A stretch of 64,000 bases of DNA from Arthrobacter sp. efr-133-TYG-118 (GTDB taxonomy: Bacteria; Actinomycetota; Actinomycetes; Actinomycetales; Micrococcaceae). Both the position numbers and the translations under genes were made by a program. Below the pieces are notes generated by a model that was given only the letters and a program-made list of their open reading frames with translations, did not search any database and was not told the origin of the DNA. The stretch is taken from contig NZ_JARVRH010000024.1 in the NCBI RefSeq assembly GCF_030209755.1, positions 124,001 through 188,000 on the forward strand, in the 5' to 3' direction. Of this stretch, positions 43,115 to 51,914 are shown piece by piece. Within the stretch, counting starts at the first letter, position 1; every line of letters starts with the position of its first letter.

Positions 43115-44152
43115 TCATCGGACCGGGTCCATGACGCGCAGGACGGCGTGGCCGTTGACGTCCTGGAGCGGGAAGTAGACCCGGTGGGTTCCCTGGTCCA
43201 CGGCGACCGTGTGCGCGTTCTCGGCAAGTTTCCCGGAAGCCTTCAGGACCAGACCGCGGTCCTGCTCATCAAAGACCGTGACGACACCGCTTTCGGAGGC
43301 GACGTAGAGCCGGTGCAGGCCCTCATCGAAGGCCAGCACGTCCGGGGCGGCGCCAGTGTCGAAGCGGGCGGTGACCTGTTTGGACTGAAGGTCAAGGACG
43401 AGGAGCTTGGCGTTGTCTTCGCAGGCGATGAACGCGAGCTTGTTCGCGCCGTCGACGTAGAGGCCGTGGTTGCTTCCGCAGTCACTGAGCGGGATCCGGG
43501 TGATGACCGTATCCGTTGAGGGGTCGATGCTCAGCAGTTCACCGCGGTTCTGGACGTTGACGAGGATAGTCCCGCTGACGGGGTCGAACACGGTGTTGCC
43601 GGCTTCCCCGCCGATCTCGATCGAGCCCTTCGCCCTGCCGGTGACCAGGTCGATCACGGTTTCGGCGTGGTCGTGTTCGTTGGAGACGTAGGCCTTGCCG
43701 TGGACCGGGTCATAGGCGATGCCGTCGGGGGTATTCCCGGCCGGCACCCTTCCCGTCACGGCGAGGGTGCCCGTGTTGATGATCGCGACATCGTTGGTTC
43801 CGGATGCCGCGGCCAGGAGCAGGTGCCGGTCCGGCGCGAGGGTGACGCCATGGACCGAGGGGACCCCCGGGACGGTTCCGGCCACCGTGCCGGTGCCCAG
43901 GTCGACGGCGTGGACGGTGCCGTCGCCGAGGTGGGCGATGTAAATCCGCTTCGCGCCGGCGTCGAGGGCCTGGTAGTCGAGCCTGCTCGCCGCGCCGGGC
44001 AGGGGAATGTCCTGCACTTGCGTCAAGGGCAGCGCGGATGCCGGGGCCGGCGTGGAGCAGGCGGCCACGGACGTCGCGAGGAGCATCACCCCTGCAGCGA
44101 GGCGCACGGATGTCGCGGCCCTCGCGATCCGATTTGAGGTTGCCGATTCCAT
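43115..44152 (-). CDS. YncE-family beta-propeller lipoprotein
   Basis: The protein is 345 residues from the ATG at 44152 (GGAACGG upstream; the longer reading to 44296 overlaps the next gene). The signal ends in a lipobox LLATSVAAC. The mature part has seven-bladed-propeller repeats such as GAKRIYIAHLGDGTVHAVDL, GKAYVSNEHDHAETVIDL and LHRLYVASESGVVTVFDE, as in YncE and related surface proteins. It lies upstream of chrA on the same strand, 61 nt away, so it is probably co-transcribed. A role in chromate resistance is inferred from position only. Confidence 0.82.
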   Translation of the reverse strand: MESATSNRIARAATSVRLAAGVMLLATSVAACSTPAPASALPLTQVQDIPLPGAASRLDYQALDAGAKRIYIAHLGDGTVHAVDLGTGTVAGTVPGVPSVHGVTLAPDRHLLLAAASGTNDVAIINTGTLAVTGRVPAGNTPDGIAYDPVHGKAYVSNEHDHAETVIDLVTGRAKGSIEIGGEAGNTVFDPVSGTILVNVQNRGELLSIDPSTDTVITRIPLSDCGSNHGLYVDGANKLAFIACEDNAKLLVLDLQSKQVTARFDTGAAPDVLAFDEGLHRLYVASESGVVTVFDEQDRGLVLKASGKLAENAHTVAVDQGTHRVYFPLQDVNGHAVLRVMDPVR

Positions 44153-44169
44153 CGCTGTTTCCGTTCCGC

Positions 44170-44502
44170 TCAGAGGATGACTACGTTGGCGATGAATGCG
44201 ACCAGACCTCCTGCCAGCGCCGGTATGGCACGGCGCCCCAGCTCCCGGTCGACGGAGGCAACAATGGCCGGCGGCAGGGCCCCGGCGATCAGGCACACCG
44301 CGTCCCCGACACTGACGGCGGGCATGAAGTCATCGTTCAGGACCAGGATGTTCGCCAGCACCCGCCAGGCGATGACGGCCACCAGGGTACCCGCCGCGGC
44401 GGCACCAAGATCCACGGCCGGCCAGCGCGCAACCCGGCAGGCAAGGGCCACCGCAGCGGCCGCGAGGATCGCGGAGATCACAATGAGCAGGGGCGAAATC
44501 AT
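44170..44502 (-). CDS. Small integral membrane protein of the chromate cluster
   Basis: The product is 110 residues from the ATG at 44502 with an AGGAGA upstream. Three hydrophobic segments (about residues 2-21, 33-53, 62-82) plus a C-terminal one (95-110) are visible. Its family is unclear; the overall shape recalls small MrpF-like antiporter subunits, but no diagnostic motif is kept. It is the first gene of the TM-lipoprotein-chrA unit, read divergently from chrB. Confidence 0.65.
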   Translation of the reverse strand: MISPLLIVISAILAAAAVALACRVARWPAVDLGAAAAGTLVAVIAWRVLANILVLNDDFMPAVSVGDAVCLIAGALPPAIVASVDRELGRRAIPALAGGLVAFIANVVIL

Positions 44503-44565
44503 GACTTCTCCTGAAGCGGTGAAAGGCACGCACCGCGGGTTCGGACCGAACCATGCAAGTTCAAG

Positions 44566-44582
44566 GTAACCACGGTTACAAT
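44566..44582. promoter_or_regulatory. Palindromic operator overlapping the chrB -10 box
   Basis: GTAACC (44566-44571), AC, GGTTAC (44574-44579) is a perfect palindrome. TACAAT at 44577-44582 fits a -10 box exactly 7 nt before the GTG start of chrB at 44589, so the mRNA would be leaderless. A repressor bound here would block chrB directly and could also affect the divergent chrA unit. ChrB itself is the obvious candidate. Confidence 0.65.
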
Positions 44583-44588
44583 CTTAGG

Positions 44589-45134
44589 GTGAAGAATGAA
44601 CCGTTGATACCCGGCGGCTGGGTCCTGCTCAACTACCGGATGCCACGCGTCCCGTCCAGTCCGAGAGTGGCGGTCTGGCGGCGGCTGCAGGCCCTGGGCG
44701 TGGCCCAGCTCGGCGACGGACTGGTGGCCCTGCCCGCCGACGCGAGGACCCGCGAGCATTTCGACTGGATCGCCGGGGACATCACCGACAACGGGGGCAC
44801 GGCGACCGTCTGGCTCGGCCAACCCGCCACCAAGGCCCTGGAACGGGCCATCGCCGAAACCATGGCCCAGGAACGCCGGCAGGAATACCTGGCCCTGGCC
44901 GAAGACGCCCGGGAAGCACTCCGGCTCGAGGAAACCGCAAGGGCCCGGACCGCGATACGCCTCCGGACACAGCTGCGGAAAATCAACCGCCGCGACTACT
45001 TCCCCCCGCCCGAACGCGCCCTCGCCGCCGAAGCCATCGCCGCGGTCCTCGCCCCGCGCGACACCACGGCCCCCAACGCCCAACCCGACCACACCGCCGT
45101 TGCTGGCGTTCCGGCAGCGAGGGGTACCCGATGA
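44589..45134 (+). CDS. chrB: ChrB N-terminal domain protein (split chromate regulator)
   Basis: The 181-residue protein matches the N-terminal ChrB domain: WVLLNYRMPRVPSSPRVAVW, RRLQALGVAQLGDGLVALPA and DITDNGGTATVWLG. The GTG at 44589 is chosen because the -10 box sits right before it. ChrB senses chromate and controls the chr operon. In proteobacteria it is one polypeptide; here the C-terminal domain is a separate gene that overlaps by 4 nt, as known from other Arthrobacter chromate loci. The C-terminal 40 residues are Ala/Pro-rich. Confidence 0.85.
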   Translation: MKNEPLIPGGWVLLNYRMPRVPSSPRVAVWRRLQALGVAQLGDGLVALPADARTREHFDWIAGDITDNGGTATVWLGQPATKALERAIAETMAQERRQEYLALAEDAREALRLEETARARTAIRLRTQLRKINRRDYFPPPERALAAEAIAAVLAPRDTTAPNAQPDHTAVAGVPAARGTR

Positions 45135-45562
45135 AGTGGGCCACCAGGTCGGGAGTGCACGTCGATCGGGCCGGGTGCGCCTGGCTGATCCGCCGGATGA
45201 TCGACCCGGACGCGGTCTTTGTGTTCGTCGATGACCCTGCCGAGGTCCCGGCCGACGCGACCGCCTTCGACATGCCCGGGGTGGATCTGTCGCACCATGG
45301 GCCCGACTGCACCGCAGAAACCATTCTGCGCCGCTACGAAATCCAGGACCCGGTTGCCTGGAAAGTCGCCGAAGTCATCCACGAGGCCGATCTCGAAGAT
45401 GACCGGTACGACGCCCCCGCCGCCCCGGGCCTGGACATCATCATCCGGGGCCTGTCCCTGACACTGGACGACAACACCGTCCTGGGCATCACCGGTCCGG
45501 TGTTCGACGGCCTCTACGAATACTTCAAACGCGGCATGATCCTCGGCCGCGAACCCTCCTGA
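45131..45562 (+). CDS. ChrB C-terminal domain protein (split chromate regulator)
   Basis: The 143-residue protein is the C-terminal ChrB domain: MKWATRSGVHVDRAGCAWLI, RRMIDPDAVFVFVDD, DLSHHGPDCTAETILRRYEI and KVAEVIHEADLEDD. The His and Cys residues may bind metal. Its ATG overlaps the stop of the N-terminal-domain gene (ATGA), so both halves are made together and presumably associate. This domain also occurs alone in chromate-resistance clusters. Confidence 0.88.
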   Translation: MKWATRSGVHVDRAGCAWLIRRMIDPDAVFVFVDDPAEVPADATAFDMPGVDLSHHGPDCTAETILRRYEIQDPVAWKVAEVIHEADLEDDRYDAPAAPGLDIIIRGLSLTLDDNTVLGITGPVFDGLYEYFKRGMILGREPS

Positions 45563-45744
45563 CCGTCCGGGCGCCCGCGACACCCGGAGCCGATCCGCCG
45601 TGTCCGGCTTGCAAGGACGAAGCCCGCACCATCGTAGGCTACGGAAGTGACCGCTAGACGGGGTGCGTTTGTGATTTATCAGTGCGTAGCTTCTCTGACT
45701 CCACACGTCGGCGCCGGAGGTGCACGAGGCTTTCTTCGAGGGCA

Positions 45745-46095
45745 CTGACCTCCTCAGGCGAACAGCTCTTCGGAATGGGGCAGTATCAGCAGGATCTCCT
45801 GAATATCAAGGGATGCACGTTCGAACTGGCCCACCGCAACTCCCAGGTAAGCGTCCCGTTTGTACTCTCAAGCGACGGGTACGGGATGCTGTGGCATCAT
45901 CCAGGAGTCGGGCGAGCCACCTTCGCGACCAATTCGACCCAATGGTCGGCCGAGGCGACCAAGCAACTCGATTACTGGGTGACCGCAGGTGACACTCCCG
46001 CTCAAATCATCGCAGCTTACGCCGACGCGACGGGCCACGCGCCGATGATGCCCGAATATGGAATGGGCCTCTGGCAATCGAAACTGCGCGACTGG
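45745..46095 (+). pseudogene. Internal fragment of a GH31 alpha-xylosidase/alpha-glucosidase gene
   Basis: The plus strand reads EQLFGMGQYQQDLLNIKGCT, then ELAHRNSQVSVPFVLSSDGYG and PMMPEYGMGLWQSKLR. This is the region of GH31 enzymes just before the catalytic barrel. Both ends are cut: homology begins near 45,745 and stops at about 46,095, where recombinase sequence from the other strand begins. The catalytic Asp residues are missing. Confidence 0.8.
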
Positions 46096-46097
46096 CC

Positions 46098-46237
46098 TCG
46101 GTGGCCGGCCAGGATGCGGCTGGCGGGCGGGGCGGTAACGCGGCCAGCAGCTGCGCCCCGGTCGGCTTCGCTGTAGCTTTCGCCGCCGCTGCCGCGGTCT
46201 CTCCAGGGATGATCGTCTGGTTCGTGCTGCCGGTCAT
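46098..46237 (-). pseudogene. N-terminal fragment of a second tyrosine recombinase gene
   Basis: The frame begins MTGSTNQTIIPGETAAAAAK at an ATG that overlaps the stop of the recombinase at 46234-47497 (ATGA). It breaks off after about 46 codons at the GH31 junction. Overlapping consecutive recombinase genes are typical of RIT elements (recombinases in trio). The third gene is absent. Confidence 0.5.
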
Positions 46238-47497
46238 GATCCGGCCTCGCCGAAAAGGATCCGCAGGCTCTCGGGCCGGTATCCCGCCGCTGGCGGAGCC
46301 TCGGGGCCGCGTTCGCGCTGCCTGGCGTGAAAGGCCAGCACGCCGGCGATCACGTCCTCGGTCACCGGGTTCAGATAGCGCTGCGTGGTCGACAGGTGTG
46401 CATGGCCCAGCACCCACTGAACATCCGTCAACGGCATCTGCGGGTCCCGCGCCATCCGATACGCGGCAGTATGGCGAAGATCGTGCAGTGACCAGTTCGA
46501 CCCCAGCGCAGCGTTCGCACGGGTGAACATGGCCCGTGCCGCGTCGTATCCCAACGCCCGGAACGGACGGCGCAGCGTCCACCACAGCGGCTCGTCCCGG
46601 CCAGTCGGCGCCAGGTCCTCCAGCTGCGCTTGGTAGAGCCGCAGCCAGACGAACGCATCCGGTGCGGCCGGCAGCGGTTGCATCACCCGGGTTCCCTTGC
46701 GCATCACAGTGATCAGCTGCTGGCCCGGATCGACATCACCGGCCGTGGCGCCCAGCAGTTCACTGGCCCGTGCGCCGGTCGAGACCCAGAACGCCACGAG
46801 TGCCCGGTCGCGATGGGAGCCCAACTGCGCGAACAGCTCATCGAACCGCTCGTCCGGGATGCTGCGCGGCGCGCGCGTCACGAGCTTCGGCCGATACCGA
46901 CCACGAGGTTCGCGGCCGAGCGGCTCCATCGGACTGCGGTGCGCTCCCGCACGGCCGGCAAGGGCGTGCCGTGCCAGCGGGAACGGGTTGAGCATCGGCC
47001 CGGTCCCCGCTTCCAGATGGAAATCATAGAAGCCGCGCAGCACGCTCTCGCAATGCGCCACCGTCGCAGGCTCGTGCCGATCGCCACCAGACGGCTTGCC
47101 GGTCACCGCGTTCACCCTGGCCACGGCCGGGTCTCCGCCCGATCCCGGGAACCACCAGTCGGATAGCGCCAATGCGCGCCCGCGTGGGCTTGGCCGCGAC
47201 CTGCAGCCACCGGATAAAATCGCGTGCCTCAACCCGTGTCGCCTGATTCCAACCCACCCCGAGCGCCCACAAGAAGCGGAACCAACGCAACAAATCCATC
47301 CCATACGACCGCTGCGTCGTCGCCGGGCGCCCGGAGGCAATCAACTCGGCGAAGAACGCCGCGGCCCGCGCGACCGTCGAGCCCCGGCCATCCACCAGCC
47401 GATACGGCACGAACAGATCCTCCGTCGCCTCGAGAGACCCGACCAACGGCACCACCAGGCAGGACAGATCCCGCGGCACATCCTCGTTGTTAATCAC
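46234..47497 (-). pseudogene. Frameshifted tyrosine recombinase (RIT-type)
   Basis: The N-terminal part runs in one frame from MINNEDVPRDLSCLVVPLVG at 47497 (SAM-like domain, YGMDLLRWFRFLWALGVGWN). Near 47,170 it must shift to a second frame, which carries the catalytic domain: STGARASELLG (Arg I), SLHDLRHTAAYRM (His/Arg box II), VLGHAHLSTTQRY (His and Tyr). All catalytic residues remain, so only the frameshift inactivates it, unless it is a sequencing error. It was probably part of a RIT element and not the integrase of the tRNA-targeted element. Confidence 0.75.
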
Positions 47498-47539
47498 GAC
47501 GCGAGCCTAGCCACAGGCCAAGGACGCTTCGCGCATTCC

Positions 47540-47869
47540 TTACAAAACCCCTGCCGCTAGTTCGGTCAACAGGTCGGTCTTACGGCCCGGGACGGCCTTC
47601 ATGTGGGCCGCGTTTAGCAGCCAACACTCCATCCGCTCTTCCAAAGCATAAAACACCGGCTTCCAGTACGTGCTGGTCGACTCCATCGCCGCCAGAGTCA
47701 CTCCTTGCCCGACCAGCCAGTCCCTCATCAGCTCAAGCGAGCGGGTCATGGTCCGGAACGTCCGCGTCTCCCCGTGACGGCCACCGCCGGTCCCGGGCGT
47801 CCGCACGCACACCGTCACCGTCTTCTTCCCGATGTCCAACCCGGCAACGCGCTCGAACATCACGTCCAT
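47540..47869 (-). mobile_element. Truncated IS110-family transposase
   Basis: From the ATG at 47869 the frame shows the DEDD domain start of IS110 transposases: MFERVAGLDIGKKTVTVCVR, then ESTSTYWKPVFYALEE and LLNAAHMKAVPGRKTD. The family sequence ends at KTD (about 47,575); the usual following Asp (KTDVKDAEW) and the whole C-terminal serine domain are missing. It is a dead remnant. Confidence 0.82.
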
Positions 47870-48337
47870 CAGAATCACCATCCTTACAGCGAGAATCGAT
47901 ATCAGCGCCGCTTGGAGGATCCTCTGATCAGGAAACAGACCCACGTGCTCTTACGGCAACAATCCGGCACACCCACGGACCCCGCGTCATACACGTCTAC
48001 GGGCTCACCCGCACCAATGTGAATAGACGTCACCAAGCGGCACCACAATTCTCACTCCTCGGCCCGCGGAAGATACTTCCCCGCGAGCTACACCTCTGGC
48101 ACCCGAGGGTAGACCGTGAGCGCTGGCTCACGGTGGGTCATGTCGTAGTTTGACCCGACGTCGATGAATCGTCGTGAGCGGGAACAAAAGTACCGAATAT
48201 GGTGAGGGCGTTGAGCGAACTGGTGCCGAGCACCTCCTCCGCGTTGGGCGCGGCCTGCTCTTCCCTTCCCAGACCGCAGGTCACGAACGCGAAAGCAGCG
48301 CCGAGGCGCTGTTCCGCCGTCGCGGCTGGACGACGCA
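47870..48337. other. Non-coding stretch between IS110 remnant and relaxase pseudogene
   Basis: It holds a 9-bp inverted repeat listed separately. A 66-codon minus-strand frame at 48138-48338 has no known relatives that I recognise and no clear ribosome site. Otherwise nothing is seen. Confidence 0.45.
48113..48134. other. Hairpin upstream of the relaxase gene, possible oriT remnant
   Basis: ACCGTGAGC (48113-48121) and GCTCACGGT (48126-48134) form a perfect 9-bp stem with a 4-nt loop. It lies about 200 bp before the relaxase start. MobF relaxases nick beside such hairpins in oriT. No nic site can be named from sequence. Confidence 0.35.
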
Positions 48338-50331
48338 ATGACCATGTCCATCACCCGGCTCTCCGCCCAGTCCGGCCTGAAATACCTGTTCAAGACCACC
48401 ATGATGGATGATCTGATGATCACTGCCGCAGATGCCACCACGTACTACATGAAAGCGGGAACGCCGCAGGGCCGCTGGCTCGGCTCCGGCCTTCCGGGCG
48501 TCAGCCGCTACACCGAAGACGCCGTGACGGAAACTGACGCGAAAGCCATCTTTGACCACGCCGTCCACCCGGACACCGGCGCTCCCTTGGGCCGCCCGCA
48601 CGGCCAGCCCACGGTTGTCCAAAAAAGCCAGGGGCGAACAGAACACGCCACACCGTCGTCGGGTTTGACCTGACCTTCAGCGTCCCCAAATCCGTGTCGG
48701 TCCTCTGGGCCCTGAGCCCCCGGGCCCTCCAGGACCAGATCTTGCAAACCCACCACGAAGCCATCAATGCCACGCTGCAATGGCTCGAAGAAGCGGTTAT
48801 CCACACCCGCGCCGGACGCAACGGCGTCGTCCACCTCGGCACCCTCGGCGCCATCGCCGCCGCGTTCGATCACTGGGAGTCGCGCGCCGGGGATCCGCAG
48901 CTCCACACTCACTTGGTCATCGCCAACCGCGTCCAGCGCATCACCGATGGCGCCTGGGCCACCCTGAATTCAAGAACGCTCTACGAGGCCGCCGTCGCTG
49001 CGAGCGAGCACTACAACGGTCTCCTCTTCGACGCCCTGCATCGCAACCTGGGCACGGACACCGAAATCCGCGCACCGGCCACCCACACCCACAACCCGAG
49101 CCAGCAACTCACCGGCATCGTCGACACATTGATCCGCGAATTCTCCAACCGCTCCCGCCTCATCGATCTGGAAACCGACCGCCTCGTCGCCGAATGGACC
49201 GATCAGCATGGGACTCCCCCGACGGCAACAACCACCCTCAAACTCCGCCAGCAGGCAACCCTCTCCACAAGAACCCCCAAACCGGAAACAGTCGCGCCGC
49301 TCCATCAACTCTGCGCGCAGTGGCAGGCCCGCGCAGCCGCCAAAGGCTTCGATCCGAGCCTCACGCTGGCCAACACCGTGCGGCGCTCCAAGAAGGCCCC
49401 CTTCCGCGCTTGTGACTTCACGACGAACTGGATCGAAACCGTCGCGTCCCTGACCCGGGGGCGCGTCGCGGCCAAGCGTTCGAGCTGGAACCGGTGGAAC
49501 CTCCTCGCCGAAACCGAGCGGGTCTGCGCGGACATCCGCTGCCACACACCAGAGGACCGAAAAGCAATGGTTGACGCCGTCGCCACCACGGCCGAAACCC
49601 AGTCTGTGCCACTTAACGAGAACCGCTACAATCTCCCCGCCAACGCGGACATCGTCATGGGAGCAAGGAACGACGACGGCGCACCGGCCCATCGCTCCCA
49701 GGGGATCACGGTCGACGCTGGTCACACCGTCGTCACGCAGTGCCGGCTCACACGTGAACTCTTCTATGTCAGCATGACGCGGGGCCGTGGAGGCAACAAC
49801 GTACATCAGCGAAAACGAGCCCACTGACCATGAGCCACTTGATCCCTCCCTGCGATCGTCATGGCGGGAAATCCTGGATGAACTGCTTGCTGCCGAAGGT
49901 GCTGAACGCGCGGCTCATGAAATCCGGGAGGCCTAGCAGTCGAACGCAGACAGCCTGGAACGGCTCAGTGCCGAGTACGACTGCTTGGCACAAATCGCGG
50001 CGGCTGAAGATCTCGCCAGGTTCGTTGAGCGCCACGCGCCAGAACGGGTCGACGAGCTGAAACAATCCCAGTCCTGGGGTGCGGCGGTGGCAGCATGGCG
50101 GCGATCCACCGGCGCCAGCCGAGCACGGCACAGCACATTCTCCAAGAAGCATTGGAAACGATAGCCACAGCACAAGATCCGGCGGCTGTCTTCCACTCTC
50201 GGCTGCTGAGCTTCCAGAACGGGATTGCCGCGCGGGAGACTGATCCGCTGACCGAGCCGATCCGCACCGTCCTGCTCGACCTCGCGAACATGACCAGCCA
50301 AGTCGTAGAACGGATCAAACGCAGGAACTAG
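48338..50331 (+). pseudogene. MobF/TrwC-type relaxase, multiply broken (element B copy)
   Basis: The start MTMSITRLSAQSGLKYLFKT and the later HTVVGFDLTFSVPKSVSVLW and QLHTHLV (metal-binding His) identify a TrwC-type relaxase domain. A frameshift in an A6 run (48621-48626) splits the domain. Most of the helicase domain is deleted after about 49,620; only the final TTAHRSQGIT-like helicase motif (HRSQGITVDAGHTVV) and SMTRGRG remain. A further shift near 49,795, an in-frame TAG near 49,935 and a shift near 50,120 follow. The C-terminal tail ends at 50331, right beside the att-like repeat. It cannot make a working relaxase-helicase. Confidence 0.87.
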
Positions 50332-50354
50332 CTCGATTCGTTTCCGGTGGGTTT

Positions 50355-50480
50355 CCGGTGGATGGCTACCTCAGAACGCAAAAGCGAAAAGGCCCCTGAC
50401 TTACGTTTCCGCAGGTCAGGGGCTCTTTTCGGGTAGGGCTACTCGGACTTGAACCGAGGACCTTAGGATTATGAGTCCCG
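50355..50480. repeat. att-like direct repeat with the intact tRNA, third copy (right end of element B)
   Basis: CCGGTGGATGG, CTACCTCAGAACGC and the CCCCTGA hairpin match 38,168-38,240. The tRNA 3' half here (50434-50474) is the source of the fragment at 38247-38287. Together the two copies define element B, about 12.2 kb long. Confidence 0.82.
50388..50423 (-). terminator. Terminator downstream of the CAT-anticodon tRNA
   Basis: GCCCCTGAC (50392-50400) pairs with GTCAGGGGC (50415-50423). Read on the minus strand the stem is followed by CCTTTTCGCTTTTGC. It lies 11 nt after the tRNA. Confidence 0.75.
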
Positions 50481-50507
50481 CGCTCTAACCAGCTGAGCTA
50501 TAGCCCC
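50434..50507 (-). tRNA. tRNA with anticodon CAT, probably tRNA-Ile2 (or elongator tRNA-Met)
   Basis: A 74-nt cloverleaf reads from 50507. The acceptor stem is GGGGCTA with TAGCCCT (a G-U pair at position 1-72). The D arm is GCTC/GAGC, the anticodon loop CTCATAA with CAT at 34-36, and the T arm CTCGG TTCAAGT CCGAG. The 3' CCA is not encoded. The body resembles actinobacterial tRNA-Ile, so the lysidine-modified isoleucine tRNA reading AUA is likely. Elongator tRNA-Met is the alternative. It is the integration target of the neighbouring elements. Confidence 0.85.
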
Positions 50508-50607
50508 GAGTCGGCGGGTCCGCTTTGTCAGCGTCCCCGGCCAAAACACTCTAGCAAAACAATTCGGCTCCCGATGCCAAGCGGCGGATTACGCCGGGTC
50601 CGCGTGG

Positions 50608-51804
50608 CTAGATGACCTTGTCTTCATAGCCCGCCCCGCGGTACAGGTCCTCGAACGTCTGCAGTGTGCCTTGGATGCTGTGCGGCTCCACCATGGCGCG
50701 GCTCGCCTTGCCCATGGCTTCGAGTTCGCCAGCCGGCAGACGGAAGAGCTCGGTGATCCGGGCTGCCAACTCATTGCTGTCCCCTGGCGTGAACAGATGC
50801 CCGTTCTCGCCTTCGCGCACCAGGTGCGGCAGGGCCATCGCATTGGCGAGAAGAACCGGCGTCGACGCCGACATCGCCTCGAGGGTCACGAGGGACTGCA
50901 GTTCGGCGGTTCCGGGCATGCAGAACAGGTCAGCGCGAATATACGCCTTCCTCAGGTCCCCATCGCTCGCGAGGCCCAGGAACCTGACCCTCTCGCCCAG
51001 GCCCAGGCGCTTGGCTTGGGCTTCCAATGCCGCGCGGACCTCGCCGCCGCCGACGATTTCAAGATGCACATTGAGTTCGGCGGGTGTTTTGGAAACGGCG
51101 TCGATCAGGACGTCCACATGCTTTTCTTCGGCAAGGCGGCCGACAAAGAGAACGGTGGGGTTGGCGTGCGGCTCGATCTCTTCGCCCGGCCCCAGTTCGT
51201 AAGCGGCCGCGTCAATGCCGTTGGACAGGGGCAGGACCTTGCGAAGGAAAGCGTGCTGGTGCATGGCCTTCGCGGCAAGTGGCGTGGGAGTGGTGACGAC
51301 GTCGGCCTGGCCCATGACCTTACCCATGTCTTTCCACGAGACCCGCCCGATGATGTCTTTGAACCACTGCGGGAACGGCAAGAACGGGTTCAGGTTTTCG
51401 GGCATGAAGTGGTTGGTGGCTATGATCCGGATGCCCCGCTTCTTGGCCTCGTAGAGAACGTGTTCGCCGATCATGTAGTGGCTTTGGATGTGAACGACGT
51501 CGGGCTGCACCTTGTCGAAGAGCAGCCGGATGTCGTTCTTGATTTCCCAGGGGTAGCAGATGCGAAAGTACTCGTGCGTAAAGACTCCGTGGGACTTCAA
51601 GCGGTGTACGGTGCCTTCATCCCCGAACTCGGTGAAGCTCTTGCCGTTATCCGCCCGGCAGGCCAGCACGTGGACATCGTGCCCACGGGCCTTCATGCCT
51701 TTGGCAAGCCGGTACCCGAACTGAGCAGCACCGTTGACCTGCGGGCGGTAGGTCTCCGCCGCGATCAGGATGGTGAGGGGTTTGTTGGTTTCGGGAACGG
51801 TCAC
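50608..51804 (-). CDS. GT4-family glycosyltransferase
   Basis: The 398-residue protein has the GT-B fold of family 4. The N-terminal domain begins ILIAAETYRPQVNGAAQFGY and has HIQSHYMIGE. The donor domain carries VLFVGRLAEEKHVDVLIDAV and, near the C-terminus, PGTAELQSLVTLEAMSASTP, with the E-x7-E motif. The pattern is close to diacylglycerol or phosphatidylinositol mannosyl/glucosyltransferases of actinobacteria. It is the last of a minus-strand run including a CDP-alcohol phosphatidyltransferase, so glycolipid or membrane-glycan synthesis is likely. Acceptor is unknown. Confidence 0.87.
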   Translation of the reverse strand: MTVPETNKPLTILIAAETYRPQVNGAAQFGYRLAKGMKARGHDVHVLACRADNGKSFTEFGDEGTVHRLKSHGVFTHEYFRICYPWEIKNDIRLLFDKVQPDVVHIQSHYMIGEHVLYEAKKRGIRIIATNHFMPENLNPFLPFPQWFKDIIGRVSWKDMGKVMGQADVVTTPTPLAAKAMHQHAFLRKVLPLSNGIDAAAYELGPGEEIEPHANPTVLFVGRLAEEKHVDVLIDAVSKTPAELNVHLEIVGGGEVRAALEAQAKRLGLGERVRFLGLASDGDLRKAYIRADLFCMPGTAELQSLVTLEAMSASTPVLLANAMALPHLVREGENGHLFTPGDSNELAARITELFRLPAGELEAMGKASRAMVEPHSIQGTLQTFEDLYRGAGYEDKVI

Positions 51805-51914
51805 GTGGAGAACTCCTGATGGTCACGGTGCGAACATCGCAAAACGTTTGGCCCTGCGGTGTCTTCGCCGGTCGCCTGCCGCGGGTGTGCGGGGCACGGT
51901 TGTCGAACTCTGCC

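Noticed and set aside
46234..47497. The tyrosine recombinase as the integrase of element B
   Set aside because: It is frameshifted, lies far from both junctions and is followed by an overlapping second recombinase. RIT origin is more likely.
48138..48338. 66-residue minus-strand ORF left of the relaxase
   Set aside because: No ribosome site, no recognised relatives, and it lies in a region of debris.
48621..48626. Programmed -1 frameshift in the relaxase A6 run
   Set aside because: The downstream part of the gene has a large deletion, further shifts and a stop, so there is no full product to make. Simple decay or a sequence error is likelier.
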